Positions 1 to 10,610 of a stretch of 64,000 bases of DNA are shown here, piece by piece. Below the pieces are notes generated by a model that had not been told where the DNA came from, made no database searches, and saw only the letters and a list, made by a program, of their open reading frames with translations. How positions within the stretch are numbered: the first letter of the stretch is position 1; the number at the start of each line of letters is the position of its first letter. The stretch comes from Siniperca chuatsi (Eukaryota > Chordata > Actinopteri > Centrarchiformes > Sinipercidae): positions 2,496,175 to 2,560,174 of the forward strand of contig NC_058046.1 of NCBI RefSeq assembly GCF_020085105.1, in the 5' to 3' direction. Made by a program: the position numbers and the translations under genes.

Positions 1-203
1 AATTACATTTGACTTGTGTTACTATGAGAGCTCTGTTCTGTGTTTCTTTATACTGTAACTAGGTTTGAACTCAAGTGACTCCACCGAGGTGTGTTTGGAT
101 ACCATGTGATGACATTAAACTGCTGATAAGTTAAAAACACACTGTCTAAAAGCTCTATTGCTTCGAGGCATGTGATATTAAATCATCATGGCGGCCATCA
201 TAC

Positions 204-1438
204 CCCAAACCAGGAGGCCTGGACATCGTCCAGCCGCAGCCGAGGGTCCGCGATCCTGGTAAGTTCGGGGATGGCAGGAGAGCTGTATCCCAACACGAAC
301 CCGAAGCTCATGGGACCCAGAACAGAGACAAACGTCGCCAGGTACAAGTTCTTGTTTTTCACTTTACTGTGGAAAGAGGAACAGAGCGGGTCAAGGAGGT
401 AAAGGTCAAAGGTCAGTGTCTCAAACGTTTGCACGTTAAAATGCCTCAGTAAAAGAGTTGAATTCTGTGGGCGCTCTATAAACTGACATTCAGAGGAGTA
501 ATCTGCAAACAGTTTATTTTGTGTTATATTAAAATAATGTAATTTATATTCTGTCTATGCTCTTTTTGCATTGCATGGGTACGATCAACAGGAGCCGCAT
601 GTTTTTTAATGTTTGTTAATGACATACAGTGAAGTTTGGTTTCAGCAGAGTAACATGACTTTTAATAAACAGTTTAAACACTAAAAAAAAAAAAAAAGTT
701 AAATCCATGTTCTACAGTGGTGTCTGAGGTTAACAGATGGAACAGTGAAGAAGTACATCAACACGCTGATAATGTGGTAGAAAAGTATTTGGAGCGTGAC
801 TAAACAGCATTTAAAGGACCGTACCAGTGCAAGTTTTAGCTCAGTAACTACAAATTATGCAGACTTTCCATTTTTGCTGACCATTTACGAAAGCAGATTG
901 TACACTTATAGATTTTGCATACATATATCCTACTGTTCCAGGCAGCCATTGGTTTGCATTCTTTTCTGTAGTACATGGAAAACAACAACAACAACAACAA
1001 AAGTTTTGCTAAAACAGTTAATTATTTAAAAACCTTGTTAAGTGAATCTCTGAAGACGTCACCTTGGGCTTTGGGAACTTGTGATGGACATTTTTCACTA
1101 TTACCTGGCACTTCATTGGCTAAACAATTACGTTATTGATGCGTGGTAAAGCTAAATGTCCTTAAAGTAAATGGGCTAAGACATGCAAAACCTCTGGAAT
1201 GACCCTTTAACAATCCATCTTTGTTTGTTTGCTTATTTAGGCCCCATTCGCTACTGCAGCAACACTACTCTTCCAGCTGATCATGCAGTTTACTGACTGC
1301 AGCTACACTGAGCTCGTACCGGTGTGTCTGCGTGTTAACTGACCTCAGATAAGCATCCTGCTCAGATATGAGTCCTGTAGGATCCTCATCTCCACCCTCC
1401 GCATCCAGCAGCCTTCTCCTCTCGTTCTGGATGTCCAT
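204..1438 (-). CDS. slc2a8: Class III facilitative glucose transporter, first two coding exons (GLUT8-like), partial
   Basis: Coding exons on the minus strand are 1438-1344 (ATG at 1438-1436, 95 nt) and 366-204 (acceptor TTTCCACAG, donor GTATGA after Trp-Phe-Gly). Phase 2 is kept across the intron. The 32-residue exon 1 starts [16 protein letters not shown] and contains E-R-R-R-L-L, an acidic dileucine motif of the type that keeps GLUT8 and GLUT6 on endosomes and lysosomes. Exon 2 encodes the first transmembrane helix: [18 protein letters not shown] is the class III sugar-transporter signature, followed by RLDD and ASWFG. The [15 protein letters not shown] and RLDD pattern fits GLUT8 better than GLUT6, which has NFSFGY and VYTSP. 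Proximity to TTC16 also fits SLC2A8. The family moves hexoses down their gradient through a 12-helix MFS fold; helices 2-12 lie beyond the left edge. SLC2A6 is the alternative. Confidence 0.8.
370..1343 (-). other. First intron of the SLC2A8-like gene
   Basis: This intron is AT-rich and non-coding. It holds a poly-A run near 683-697 and, at about 1050-1132, an antisense fragment of a dispersed repeat (core GAAGACGTCACCTTGGGCT) that recurs elsewhere in the window. I see no other supported feature. Confidence 0.6.
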
Positions 1439-2243
1439 GCCGACCGCAGGGAGGTTTCCTGGCGTTTACTCTCTCTTCTTGCTCACCTATACATGGATCA
1501 CAGGCCAGGCAAGACTAAAACTCCGCCGAAATTGTCAGCGAGGGGGTTTTGCTTCCACCACCGGCAGCCGACTTGCTTTGTCAACATCTCAGTCAGCTGA
1601 TCATCGTGTGTGTGGCTGTTATTTCCGGTCTTTTTCAAAATAAAAGTCTTCGTGTAGCTGTTGGGGCAGATCTAAACCTCACCTCTGTAGCTCCTACTGT
1701 CAGCTGAAACACCGGGTTGTCGAGGGCAGTTTCATTCACCTGTTTCACAGAGAATTAGCGAAAGCTATTACTATAACTATTTAACTATAAATGGCTTTAG
1801 TTTAGCCCTGTTCGGGACTGGGTATGAGACAGACCCGAACAGGGCTAAACTAAAGCCATTTATAGTAGCAACGCAGTTAACTAGCTAGCACTTGGTTAAC
1901 TGACTTCATCAGCGATCAAGAACACGCGATTTCTTCAGCCATAATTATCCGAACATGGTTAGCAAACTACAGGCAGCCTTCAGATGGATGTAACAGGATG
2001 GAAACATTTCGGTGACTTCCTGTATGTTTTCCGGGCGCAGTTTATCTCAAACGAGTTTGTCTGGAAAATAAAAGCCTCTGGCTCCTCGCGCGCGGACTCG
2101 GAGTGTTGAAGCTGGTTTCCATGGTGACAACCAGATTTTTAACGTTACGTAACGACTCTAAAATGTCAGCAAAGTACAAATAAACCGAGCAAAAGTTACT
2201 AAGCTAATGTAAAAGAGCTTATATCAGCTTTTTGAACGACACA
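1439..2243. promoter_or_regulatory. Divergent promoter interval between SLC2A8 (minus) and TTC16 (plus)
   Basis: Only 805 bp separate the start codons of two head-to-head genes, so both promoters and 5'UTRs should lie here. The stretch 2030-2110 is locally GC-richer (TCCGGGCGCAG; CTCGCGCGCGGACTCGG at 2092-2108). The Y-shaped sequence TTCCATGGTGACAACC at 2116-2131 resembles an RFX X-box half-site pair (GTNRCC-type), which would suit a ciliary or testis-biased gene such as TTC16; that reading is inference. No clear TATA box is visible. A long perfect inverted repeat (1784-1866) is listed separately. Confidence 0.5.
1784..1866. repeat. Perfect inverted repeat, 33-bp arms, 17-nt spacer
   Basis: The left arm 1784-1816 and right arm 1834-1866 are exact reverse complements around the spacer 1817-1833 (ACTGGGTATGAGACAGA). 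The arms contain the core GGCTTTAGTTTAGCCCTG. If transcribed, the RNA would form an unbroken 33-bp stem. The position is between two divergent promoters. It could be a cruciform-forming element, a hairpin RNA locus, the end of a foldback transposon or an assembly foldback. The sequence shows only the symmetry. Confidence 0.9.
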
Positions 2244-5200
2244 ATGGGCACTTCTGAGGAGAGAAATGACCAGATGGTAACGTTAAACAAATGTTTTAGC
2301 AGTAGTAGTTAGCTAGAAGTTACAATTAACATATAAACCCCGGATGTATTAAGAGAGTTCTTATAGTACATCCACGAGATAACGTTAAACTCATTGGATA
2401 TTTACATTTAAATTGAGTTTACTGTAAGGCTTAGTCAGAAGCTAACTAGACAGTTGAATAGTTTTTATTTTCAGTAAAACTAAAATTAAAGCAGTAACGT
2501 TATAAGATAACGTTGTTGTCTAGGTTGACAGCAGCGTTTCATTCTCACCCATTTAACGTTAGCTAGCTAACAGCTAGCTGTGTTTGATAAATGAAATAAA
2601 AGTCAATCATTTAGTGTTAACTAATATAACACAAGCACCAAAAGGTACAAAAGTACGGAGAATATTTTAACAACGAGTTGAACATTTTTAATTTATTTAT
2701 TTTTGGTTTCGTTCTTTATGTAAAGTTGAAGTTAAAGTTACATTTGAAATTGAATTTTACTATTATTATTATTGTTATTATTATTATTACTATTATATTA
2801 TAAAATAAGCACAATACTGGAACTGCTGCTGAAAGCTGTACATGAACAAAACTGGATACCCAAATCCACAATGTTTTTAAATAAGTAGACATACATTACT
2901 AACTTAATGACAAGCTAACAAACAAACTCAGTAGTGTTTGATAGTCTACTTAAAAATAGTTTGTTGTTTTCCTAGGAAATTAACATGCTTTGATTGTCAG
3001 TCAGGAAAACTGAAATGTGTTGGTATTTAATATTAAATCTTTGTCAATTGATTGTCCACCAGCAGGCAGAAGACCAGAGTTTATTTCTCAGTGATGTGTC
3101 AGAAGAGGAGCTGGATGAGGCCAGGAGAAAAAGCACCTTCCAGCAGCTTTTTGGCTCCAGTAAAATCTTTTTGGCACCAGGAGAGAAGCGCCCTCAAAAA
3201 CCAGAGCTACAGGGGAGCCTCATCATTCAGAGCAAGGCTGCAGAGCAGTGAGAATCATGAATGAAATGAAAGAAAAACACATTTTCAGGAGTGAATGAAA
3301 GGGCTCTACTTTAGCCTAACTTACATCTATGTGTTGTAAATTTATACTGTGGTATTTTCCTTTAGGATTTACTGAAATGGCAATGAGGTATGCTTTCTAC
3401 AAGAGAAGCAAAGGTCATATCTGTGTTACAAATATATTGGAAAACCAAATGTGAGGGATCTTTGCTGAAAATATGTTCAAAGTTGGAACATGAAATCCAG
3501 TATAAATGAATAAATTATGTTTTTCTTTGCAGTTACACAAATGGAAACGAGGCAATGGCAAAGTCCCAGTATGAGAAGGCTGTGATCTGCTTCTCCAAAG
3601 CCATCACTTTGCAGCCAGAACAGGTGCTGGACTAACTAGGACACAACGTTACCCATGTTAAAACTTAGTGTATGTTATAATTTATGCTTCCACAGTTAAT
3701 GATGGGCAGTACTGACACATTACATTTTTGATAGATTAGATAGATCAGGTGTTTATGAGAGAGTAATGCAATAAATAAGCTTTGTTTCTAAATTACCTGT
3801 AGTAGTAACCCTGATTATAATGATAATGATCAAAGTACCCTAATAATGTATTTAAGCACAAATCTAAAATCTAATTACCTGTGAGACATACGAACTACTC
3901 AGCTGGTGGTTTCAGTTCACCTGTTTGTTTATTATCTTGGTATTTTGCAATTGTTTGCTGGTATTGTTTGTTTTAGACTCAGCTGTATGTGAGCCAGGCG
4001 GAGGCCTACCTGCAGCTGTGTGACTTCCAGTCAGCAGCAGCCTGTTATAAACGGGCTTGGCTCCTGGAGCCCGGAGTCTACAGCGCCCGCTTGGCCTTCA
4101 TCTACTATCTCCAGGTAAGAGTCTCCACTCCTCTGTTCTCTCTGGGGTTTATTGTTACTGTTACATGTACACTTTTTAGTGTGTGTCTATCCAGAGCAGC
4201 TTAAGAGTAAAAACAGCAGAAGAGGAAAATCTGATGTGGCTAAACTTGCAAGGCCTAAAACAAAAGACATGATATGAAATTGTTACATGTTTTTATAAAT
4301 AATCTATCACTTATATCACATAAAAGCAGGCAGACGTAATGTTGATATGATTTGAACCTTTCAGTTGATACATTACATTCTTTAGTTCAAGTAAAATAGA
4401 TTATATCTGTATTTATGGACAAAAAAGACTTGTGCAAAGAAAAAAGGCTTAAAATTTTACCTCTAAATGTATCATTCCAACAGTCCAATAGATTCAATAT
4501 ATACACCAGTCCCACAGATAAGTTTGTGCTGAAAAAATGAAACCATGCATTAAGGAGAATTAAGAGCAGTTTTTGGGTTAACACACCGGTGAAACACAGG
4601 TGAGTTTGGACTCATTACTGATCATTTGTGTGTTAATTTAAGTAAATTAAGTAAAGTAAAAGAATAAGAAAAAGAAATTAAATTTGTTATCTTGGCTGTT
4701 TTGTTTCTAGATATTGACTGAAGAAAATAACATTTCTGTTCTCTCTTCCTGGACTTTAATTTGTTATCTAGTGTTTCTCTGTCATGCAAGTTCATAATAT
4801 CATTCACCTTGGAATCCAGGTTTATAATGCTGTTGCACTGATTATAAGGCACCCTTCATGAAAATGTCAGATAAATGCCCAAACATAAAATTATTTAATA
4901 GCAATCATTCTGTTCCCTGTTGTTCTCAGGGCCAGTGTTTGTTAGACCGAGGCCTTTTCCTAGAGGCTCTGGAGGCCTTCAGCAAAGCTGCTGAGGTGAA
5001 GCCCGGCTGCAGGGCCTACAAGGTCAGAAGGTCAGGAACCTGCGTACTATGATCTAGATTAAAGTTGTGCGTTTGTGCTTAGGTTTACTAACAATTATCT
5101 TGCAAAAATATGCTGAACAATCCCTACAGAGATATATCTGTAGAGATATGACATCAGATATATGCTGATATACAGTAATATGTCATTAATCAAAAGTACT

Positions 5201-8200
5201 CAAGACTTAATATGTGATTTACAATCCACCTTTTTGTTTTTTATGGTTCTCATTCTAGTTTTCTTTCTAGTTCACGCACATTGTTCATTAATGTATTTTG
5301 TACCTCGTATTTCAGCTTGGCCTGTCTGACAGCTGCAGGTCATCACGCTGAGTGTCTGAAGCTGGTGAACGACTGGATGGTGTCAGATGGTCCCACCTCT
5401 GACCTTTACATCCTCAGAGCCAGACTGCACAAACTGCTCAACCAGGTTACAACTGCAGGGACCTCTTACTAATACCAAAAGCCAGCAGCATATACGCTTT
5501 ACATCTTAGGAAGTTAGCTGATGCTGTAAAGAATCAAGCAGTTAAATAGGACAGTAGCATGATCTTAAACCTGTAGGTCCACAGCCCTGCAAGCAGCCAA
5601 TAACAAGGCCACAGACAACAGAAGAAACAAACTGTTTTGTATCAGGATCTTCACTTTAAAATCAGTTATTTTCACAGTTGAAGCAAAAACAAAGGTCTTA
5701 TAAAGCATTTCTAAGTTAAATTAACAGAAGGAAGTTAGTGTAGGTAATGTAAATATCTTGCAGTATAATCTTGCTGGCATAATAATAATTAATTAGTGTA
5801 TCTAAATAATTAGACATAGAAGGGTTTAAGAACACTCATACTGTATAAAGCCTTAAAATACTGCACCTACTGTAAACACACTATCAAATGTGTGTGATTA
5901 AACTACCAGTGATTTTCTCGCCTATCCAGACATCACGATGTTATCAAGACGTGAAGTCGGCGTTGGTGTTGAACCCAACGTGTCCGGAGGCCAGAGGCCT
6001 GCTGCTGCAGCTGCAGGAAGCCGGTGAACAGGCCAGACAAAAGGCCGTGGACAGCGCTTTGATTGGCCAGCTGCCGGAAGCCCTCTGCATGATAAATGTT
6101 GCTCTGCAGAACTGCCCGCAGGACGGACGCCTCTACCTGTTCAGGTAAATCCGACCAATATGACACATTCAGACAAGCTTCAAGTAAGAAATAGAGTGGT
6201 AAAATCTGTAGAACACATCTCTCAGTTACAACGGTGCCATAATGTAAAGTCAACAAAATGTACAAGTTGACATAACAAAGTTTGACATATTAGTGATAAC
6301 TGGCATGTTTTTAGACTGTGGGAGGAAACCGGGGCGCCTGAATGAAAAGCATGATGCAAGATGTGAAGAGAACATGCAAATGTATAGTTATATGTGACTG
6401 CAAAGAGCTGCAACTAACAAACATTTTTCATCGATAATTAATCTATTGACGGTGTAGTCCCTCATTCGTCCAGGAGTGTTCCATCGTAGCAAAGGTTTCA
6501 GTCGTCGTCATCTGGACACTGTTTTCAGAATCAAGACGTTTCGGCTCCCATCGGCTCCCATTAATCTATTGATTACTTTTCTAGATAATCAGCTCATTAT
6601 CTAGTATATAAAATGTAAAAAAAAAAAGTCACACACACATTACAAGTTTCCAGAGCTCAATTATTGGAGCTGCCAAAAAACCCCAAAATATTGATTTTGT
6701 AACAATATGAAACAGAGAAAGGCTTCAAATGTTACCATTTCATTTCAGTTCAAATCAAATCTATTTCATTCACCCTAATTCTCTGTCCTTCAGAGGGATT
6801 CTGTACCGACGTATGAAAGACTTCACAGCAGCCATCGAGGATCTGGTCCAGGCTGTGGAGCTGAGCGAGGAGGGGGAGAATGATTTCAGAGGTCAGGCGG
6901 AGGCCAGAGACGAGAAGGACGAGCGTGACTCTGTGCAAGAGGAGGTGCAGTTTCAGCTGGTTCTCACCTACAATGATTTTGCTGTTCAGTGCTTCAGCAG
7001 AGGCCTCTACAGTGAGGCGACTCTGCTTCTCAACAAGGCCATCGAGGAGGAGAAGGGCCAGGCAGGCCTGTACCTGAACCGAGGAGGTGAGGTTTTGGAC
7101 ACTTGGTCTGTGCGGGTGTGTGTGTGTGAATGTATATGTGCGTCTCTTTCTCTACTGTGCACACAAACACAATCATTTTGTGTAAATTGAAACTTCAGTC
7201 AGAATGTGAGGTTTAAAAGCCATAAATAAGCCAAATCATCGTTCCCGTCATCGGTTTGGATCAACAACTCTGAATCTGATTGTCGTCTGCTGCTGTGGGG
7301 CAGAAAATACTTACTAACTGTCCCTTTCAAGCTGAAATCTGTAACTTTCTGCATGTATAAAAGACAAGTTTTTCCTTGTTGTTGTTTATACGTAGTGAAA
7401 ATTATGTTGACCAACCAGGTGAGGTGTACATATTTAGGTATGTGGCACTGAAACTGTCAGCCAGACAAGTGCAACCTGACAAACCTGATCAACAGCAGTG
7501 GCGTATGAAGAGCTTCTCCAACCACAATAAATGCACAGTTAAACTGTTTCACCTCTCTCCACCGTACACCTGAATATAATAACCATGTACTGACTACATT
7601 TATTTTGGATTTAGATTTTAAGTTGCTTGCTGAATGAACCATCGGCAGTTTTGATTTTGGTATTTCTAAGCACACTAGCGTAGAAATGATTGATTAGTCG
7701 ATTAATCAATGAGTTGATTGACAGATTATCAACAACAATTTTAATAAATTATTAATCATTAATTGGTTCTATCTTCCCATATGTGATGATTTGCTGGGTT
7801 TCACTGTTCGATATAATTGTAAATTGAATATGTTTGGGTTTTTGGTTGGACAAAACAAGACATTTGAAGACGTCACATTTGTGATGGTCATTGTTCATTG
7901 TTTTGTAAAGTTTTACAGGCCAAATAATTAATCAAAAAAACTGTTGATGATCATCAGAAGCAGCTGTTCTGGAAATTAAAATAGGAGTTAATCGATTCAA
8001 ATCAAACCTATTTGCACACCTGACCTATTGTGTGAAATAAATGCTGAATTACGTTGGTTTAAAGGATCCATTTATTTGTTTATGTGTATGTATGCGGTTG
8101 TGTGTGTGTGTGTGTGTGTGTGTGTGTCAGACTGTTTCTATAAGCAGGGTGAGTGGTGTTATGCTCTGGCCGACTACCAGCAGGCTGAGGAGATGATGCG

Positions 8201-10439
8201 ACCTGATGACCCTGCTGTCCGGCTTCGCCTCGCTGTCCTCCACAGCACGCTGGGCTCTTTCTGTTTCCAGGATGGGTCAGAACCACACAAGCACACACAC
8301 ATAAACACACAAATTAACACATTCACACAGAGAAACCAAGAGAGAAAGGTCATCAAATCTAGTTTAGATGCTATATTTGTGAGCGTGTATGTGTGTCTCC
8401 ATCTGCAGGCTTTTCCCGGAGGCAGCTGAGATGTTTTCTCTGGCCATCCAGTACAACCCCAAAGCTAGTCAGTACTATGAGAACAGATCGAAGGCCTTCA
8501 GAAAGCTTCTAAACTTGGAGGGAGCCAGAAAGGACTTCATCTGCATGATGATCCTGGATCCCACCAGCGAGGAGGTCGAGCTACGTCTCACCCTCCAGAT
8601 CCACTGATATAAAACATTTTTTTGAAAGGATAACCCTTTCATTCAATGAGATTAACACAATTTTAACTTTTCCATGTCATTTTGAGTCTGTCAGTAAATA
8701 AAACAAACCAATATTGAGATACTGTTGTGACAGTTATCACAGTATTACTGTATATATAGTGTCTGTGTATAACCCAGATTTTGTGGTTTATTTAAGATAA
8801 TCTTTTCTTTACATTAATGCAATTAATTCTGCATATTGATCAGTCTGGTCCAGACATTTTTCACTAATGATCCTCTTAGAAAACAATGAATTTGTTGTTA
8901 ATATTCCCAAAGCTTGCAGGAGTAAAAAGTAGTTAATGTGTGTGTCTGTGTGTTTGTTTGTGTAGCTGCCTCCTATGCTCATGAATCTGTTCCCTGGCTG
9001 CAGCGTGTCTGATGTTTTGTCCAGTCCAGCAGGGAAAGCAGTCAGAGTTCAGCTGATGGACACCATCCAGGCCTGCTGCTCCTCCTCTGATCAACAAAGG
9101 TCAGCAACACAAAAATTCACTAGAAGGCTAAGACACAAGGTTAGGACAGATGCACTGCAGCATAACCAATAACCGCTCAATCCAGTCGAGCAGTGGTACA
9201 CCAACTGAGTGGAAACTCTGATTTCTCTTAAACAACCCCCCGGCACTGAATCAGCAGCAAAAAACAGACAATAAAAAATGTAGAACCACATAAGTGATAC
9301 TGATACCGTGTAAATTAGACATGAATAAATTTAATGTTTTTATTCACTTCCAAATTACATGTAACTAGCAGGGCACTTAGACAAGTCTGTTTTGTGTTTT
9401 AATGTGTTTTTAGACTGAGTGAGAAGCTGCAAAAGATGACTCTGACCAATGAGAACACGGCGAGCCAATCAGAAGACCCATCTGAAGCAGGAAAGGCAGC
9501 TGGCAGGCAGCTGAAGTTGTGTGTAAACGAACAGGAGATGCAGATAATTGTGAAAAGCCTTCTGCAGGTACTGATGGGAAAAAGATCACAGTAGTACGGT
9601 TACAATTGTTCATATCCATGTCCTATCCTTTTTTGGATAGAATTAACAGTGGAATTCAGTTCTTTAAAAAGTCTACTCATTTCTGAAAGTGTATTTAAAC
9701 AAAACTAATATCCTTTGGAACAACTGATGAAGAGACTTGGATAACTAGAAAGAAAATATTCATAAACAGAGGTCATTGACTTTTAAAATCCATGTGAAAC
9801 CATACAAAGCAATTAGCCATCCATGATAAAAGTGCCCCAAACACAAACTACAGATGTTTCAAAACCACCTTTCATGCCTTTTGAGTATTTGATACTCAAA
9901 CTTTGTGTGTAACCTTTTAAAAAGCAGTTACATGGTTTCATACAACACGGGCCCATTTCACCAAGTTTGCAACATGCGAGCTGCGATTTGCAACATGAGA
10001 TAATTTCCTCTCCTGTTAATTTTGAAACATTTCACTAAATGTCATCCTTGCAACCCATACACAATCATGTTAGAGCCTTGTAAGACTCACAAAGTCATCT
10101 GCAGTTTGCGAGCGACAATGTATGAACAAAATGTGACGCTGACACCATTTGCAATCTGTGTGTAAACACTGCTCGCAAATCGCTTTTGTTAAACGAGCCC
10201 CTGGTCATCAGCTTTCCATCGTCTGTTAATCCAAGTAGCTAGAACATATGCTAAAAGCAAACAGAAACACACAGGGAAAGCTGAGTTCATGTCATTTTCT
10301 ATGGCAACGGGTACAAAGCGGATATTGAGGAGGTTCGAAATGTATGGCAGTGTTGTTGTTGTTGTTATGCTGAACTACAGCTGTTCTTCTGTGTTGACTG
10401 CGGCAGGTTAAGGAAGCGGTTTCGAACGTTTCTCCATGA
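2244..10439 (+). CDS. ttc16: Tetratricopeptide repeat protein 16, 13 coding exons
   Basis: Exons: 2244-2276, 3066-3247, 3533-3623, 3977-4114, 4930-5030, 5316-5445, 5930-6144, 6794-7086, 8131-8275, 8409-8574, 8966-9099, 9414-9567 and probably 10407-10439. Phases agree at every junction and give about 604 residues. The chain is built of TPR helix pairs: YEKAVICFSKAITLQPEQ, AEAYLQLCDFQSAAACYKRA, FLEALEAFSKAAEVKPG, CYQDVKSALVLNPTCPEA, MKDFTAAIEDLVQAVELSEE, LTYNDFAVQCFSRGLYSEAT, ALADYQQAEEMM and AAEMFSLAIQYNPKASQYY. The blocks QLCDFQSAA, LTYNDFAV and NLFPG recall human TTC16. TPR arrays are protein-binding scaffolds; the specific role of TTC16 is poorly known. The start MGTSEERNDQM is the only short in-phase ATG exon found upstream. 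The exon 10 donor (GTCGAG) is weak. The last exon is uncertain. The protein ends soon after the TPR core, whereas human TTC16 (about 870 aa) has a long low-complexity tail. Confidence 0.88.
2277..3065 (+). other. TTC16 intron 1
   Basis: AT-rich, with a TTATTATTATTG low-complexity tract near 2760-2800. No coding potential or recognised element. Confidence 0.6.
4115..4929 (+). other. TTC16 intron 4
   Basis: AT-rich intron. Two short antisense open frames inside it have biased AT-driven composition and no exon signals. Nothing else is recognised. Confidence 0.6.
6410..6720 (+). repeat. Dispersed teleost repeat copy, degraded (family A), in TTC16 intron 7
   Basis: Contains AATTAATCTATTGA and related tracts, a TTCCAGAGCTC core and a run of As. 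It is a diverged sense copy of the family best preserved at 51330-51645. It is inserted between exons 7 and 8. Confidence 0.5.
7675..7905 (-). repeat. Dispersed teleost repeat copy (family A), antisense, in TTC16 intron 8
   Basis: Begins with GATTGATTAGTCGATTAATC and continues through GATGATTTGCTG, TTTGGTTGGACAAAACAAG and GAAGACGTCAC. This is the reverse complement of the order seen at 51330-51645. Non-coding, no terminal repeats evident. Confidence 0.6.
8098..8128 (+). repeat. (TG)n microsatellite abutting the TTC16 exon 9 acceptor
   Basis: About 15 TG units run directly into the acceptor (GTGTCAG at 8124-8130) of exon 9. The polypyrimidine tract of this splice site is therefore replaced by a length-variable dinucleotide repeat. 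Confidence 0.9.
9949..10202. repeat. Candidate MITE with imperfect terminal inverted repeats
   Basis: The left end (GGGCCCATTTCACCAAGTTT...GCGAG) and the reverse complement of the right end (GGGGCTCGTTTAACAAAAGC...GCGAG) are similar. They bracket about 250 bp containing several AT-GCAA/GCGAG palindromic pieces. There is no coding capacity. It lies between the last confident TTC16 exon and the candidate final exon. The superfamily is not determined. Confidence 0.4.
10407..10439 (+). CDS. ttc16: Candidate final coding exon of TTC16
   Basis: The acceptor GACTGCGGCAG is followed in phase 0 by codons for VKEAVSNVSP and TGA at 10437-10439. An AATAAA lies downstream at 10605-10610. The alternative is to read through the exon 12 donor at 9568, which adds VLMGKRSQ before a stop at about 9594. 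Neither short tail has recognisable homology, so this is the weakest part of the gene model. Confidence 0.4.
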   Translation, partial: VKEAVSNVSP

Positions 10440-10604
10440 CTGTCCAACTGTGCACCACACTGGGCCACACAGTGGCACAGGACCAGTCTGCCTTTAGACA
10501 TGAGAGGAGGCCATACTACAACAAGAGATTTGGGTGTTCTGAGGTGTGAGTCCACGTCTCAGAAATGATAGCAGAATTACGCTTTTATGTGAACAAACTA
10601 TTCA

Positions 10605-10610
10605 AATAAA
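10605..10610 (+). terminator. Candidate TTC16 polyadenylation signal
   Basis: An AATAAA hexamer lies about 165 bp after the proposed stop codon. It is the nearest canonical signal on the plus strand downstream of the gene. Confidence 0.4.

Noticed and set aside
198..434. Start codon of the SLC2A8 frame at 434
   Set aside because: The first part of this frame is intron; a proper in-phase first exon with an acidic dileucine motif lies at 1438-1344.
3366..3387. Possible 22-nt micro-exon (TTTAG / GTATGC) in TTC16
   Set aside because: It gives an in-frame stop in the phase required by the flanking exons; direct joining of 3247 to 3533 keeps the AEHYTNG match to the family.
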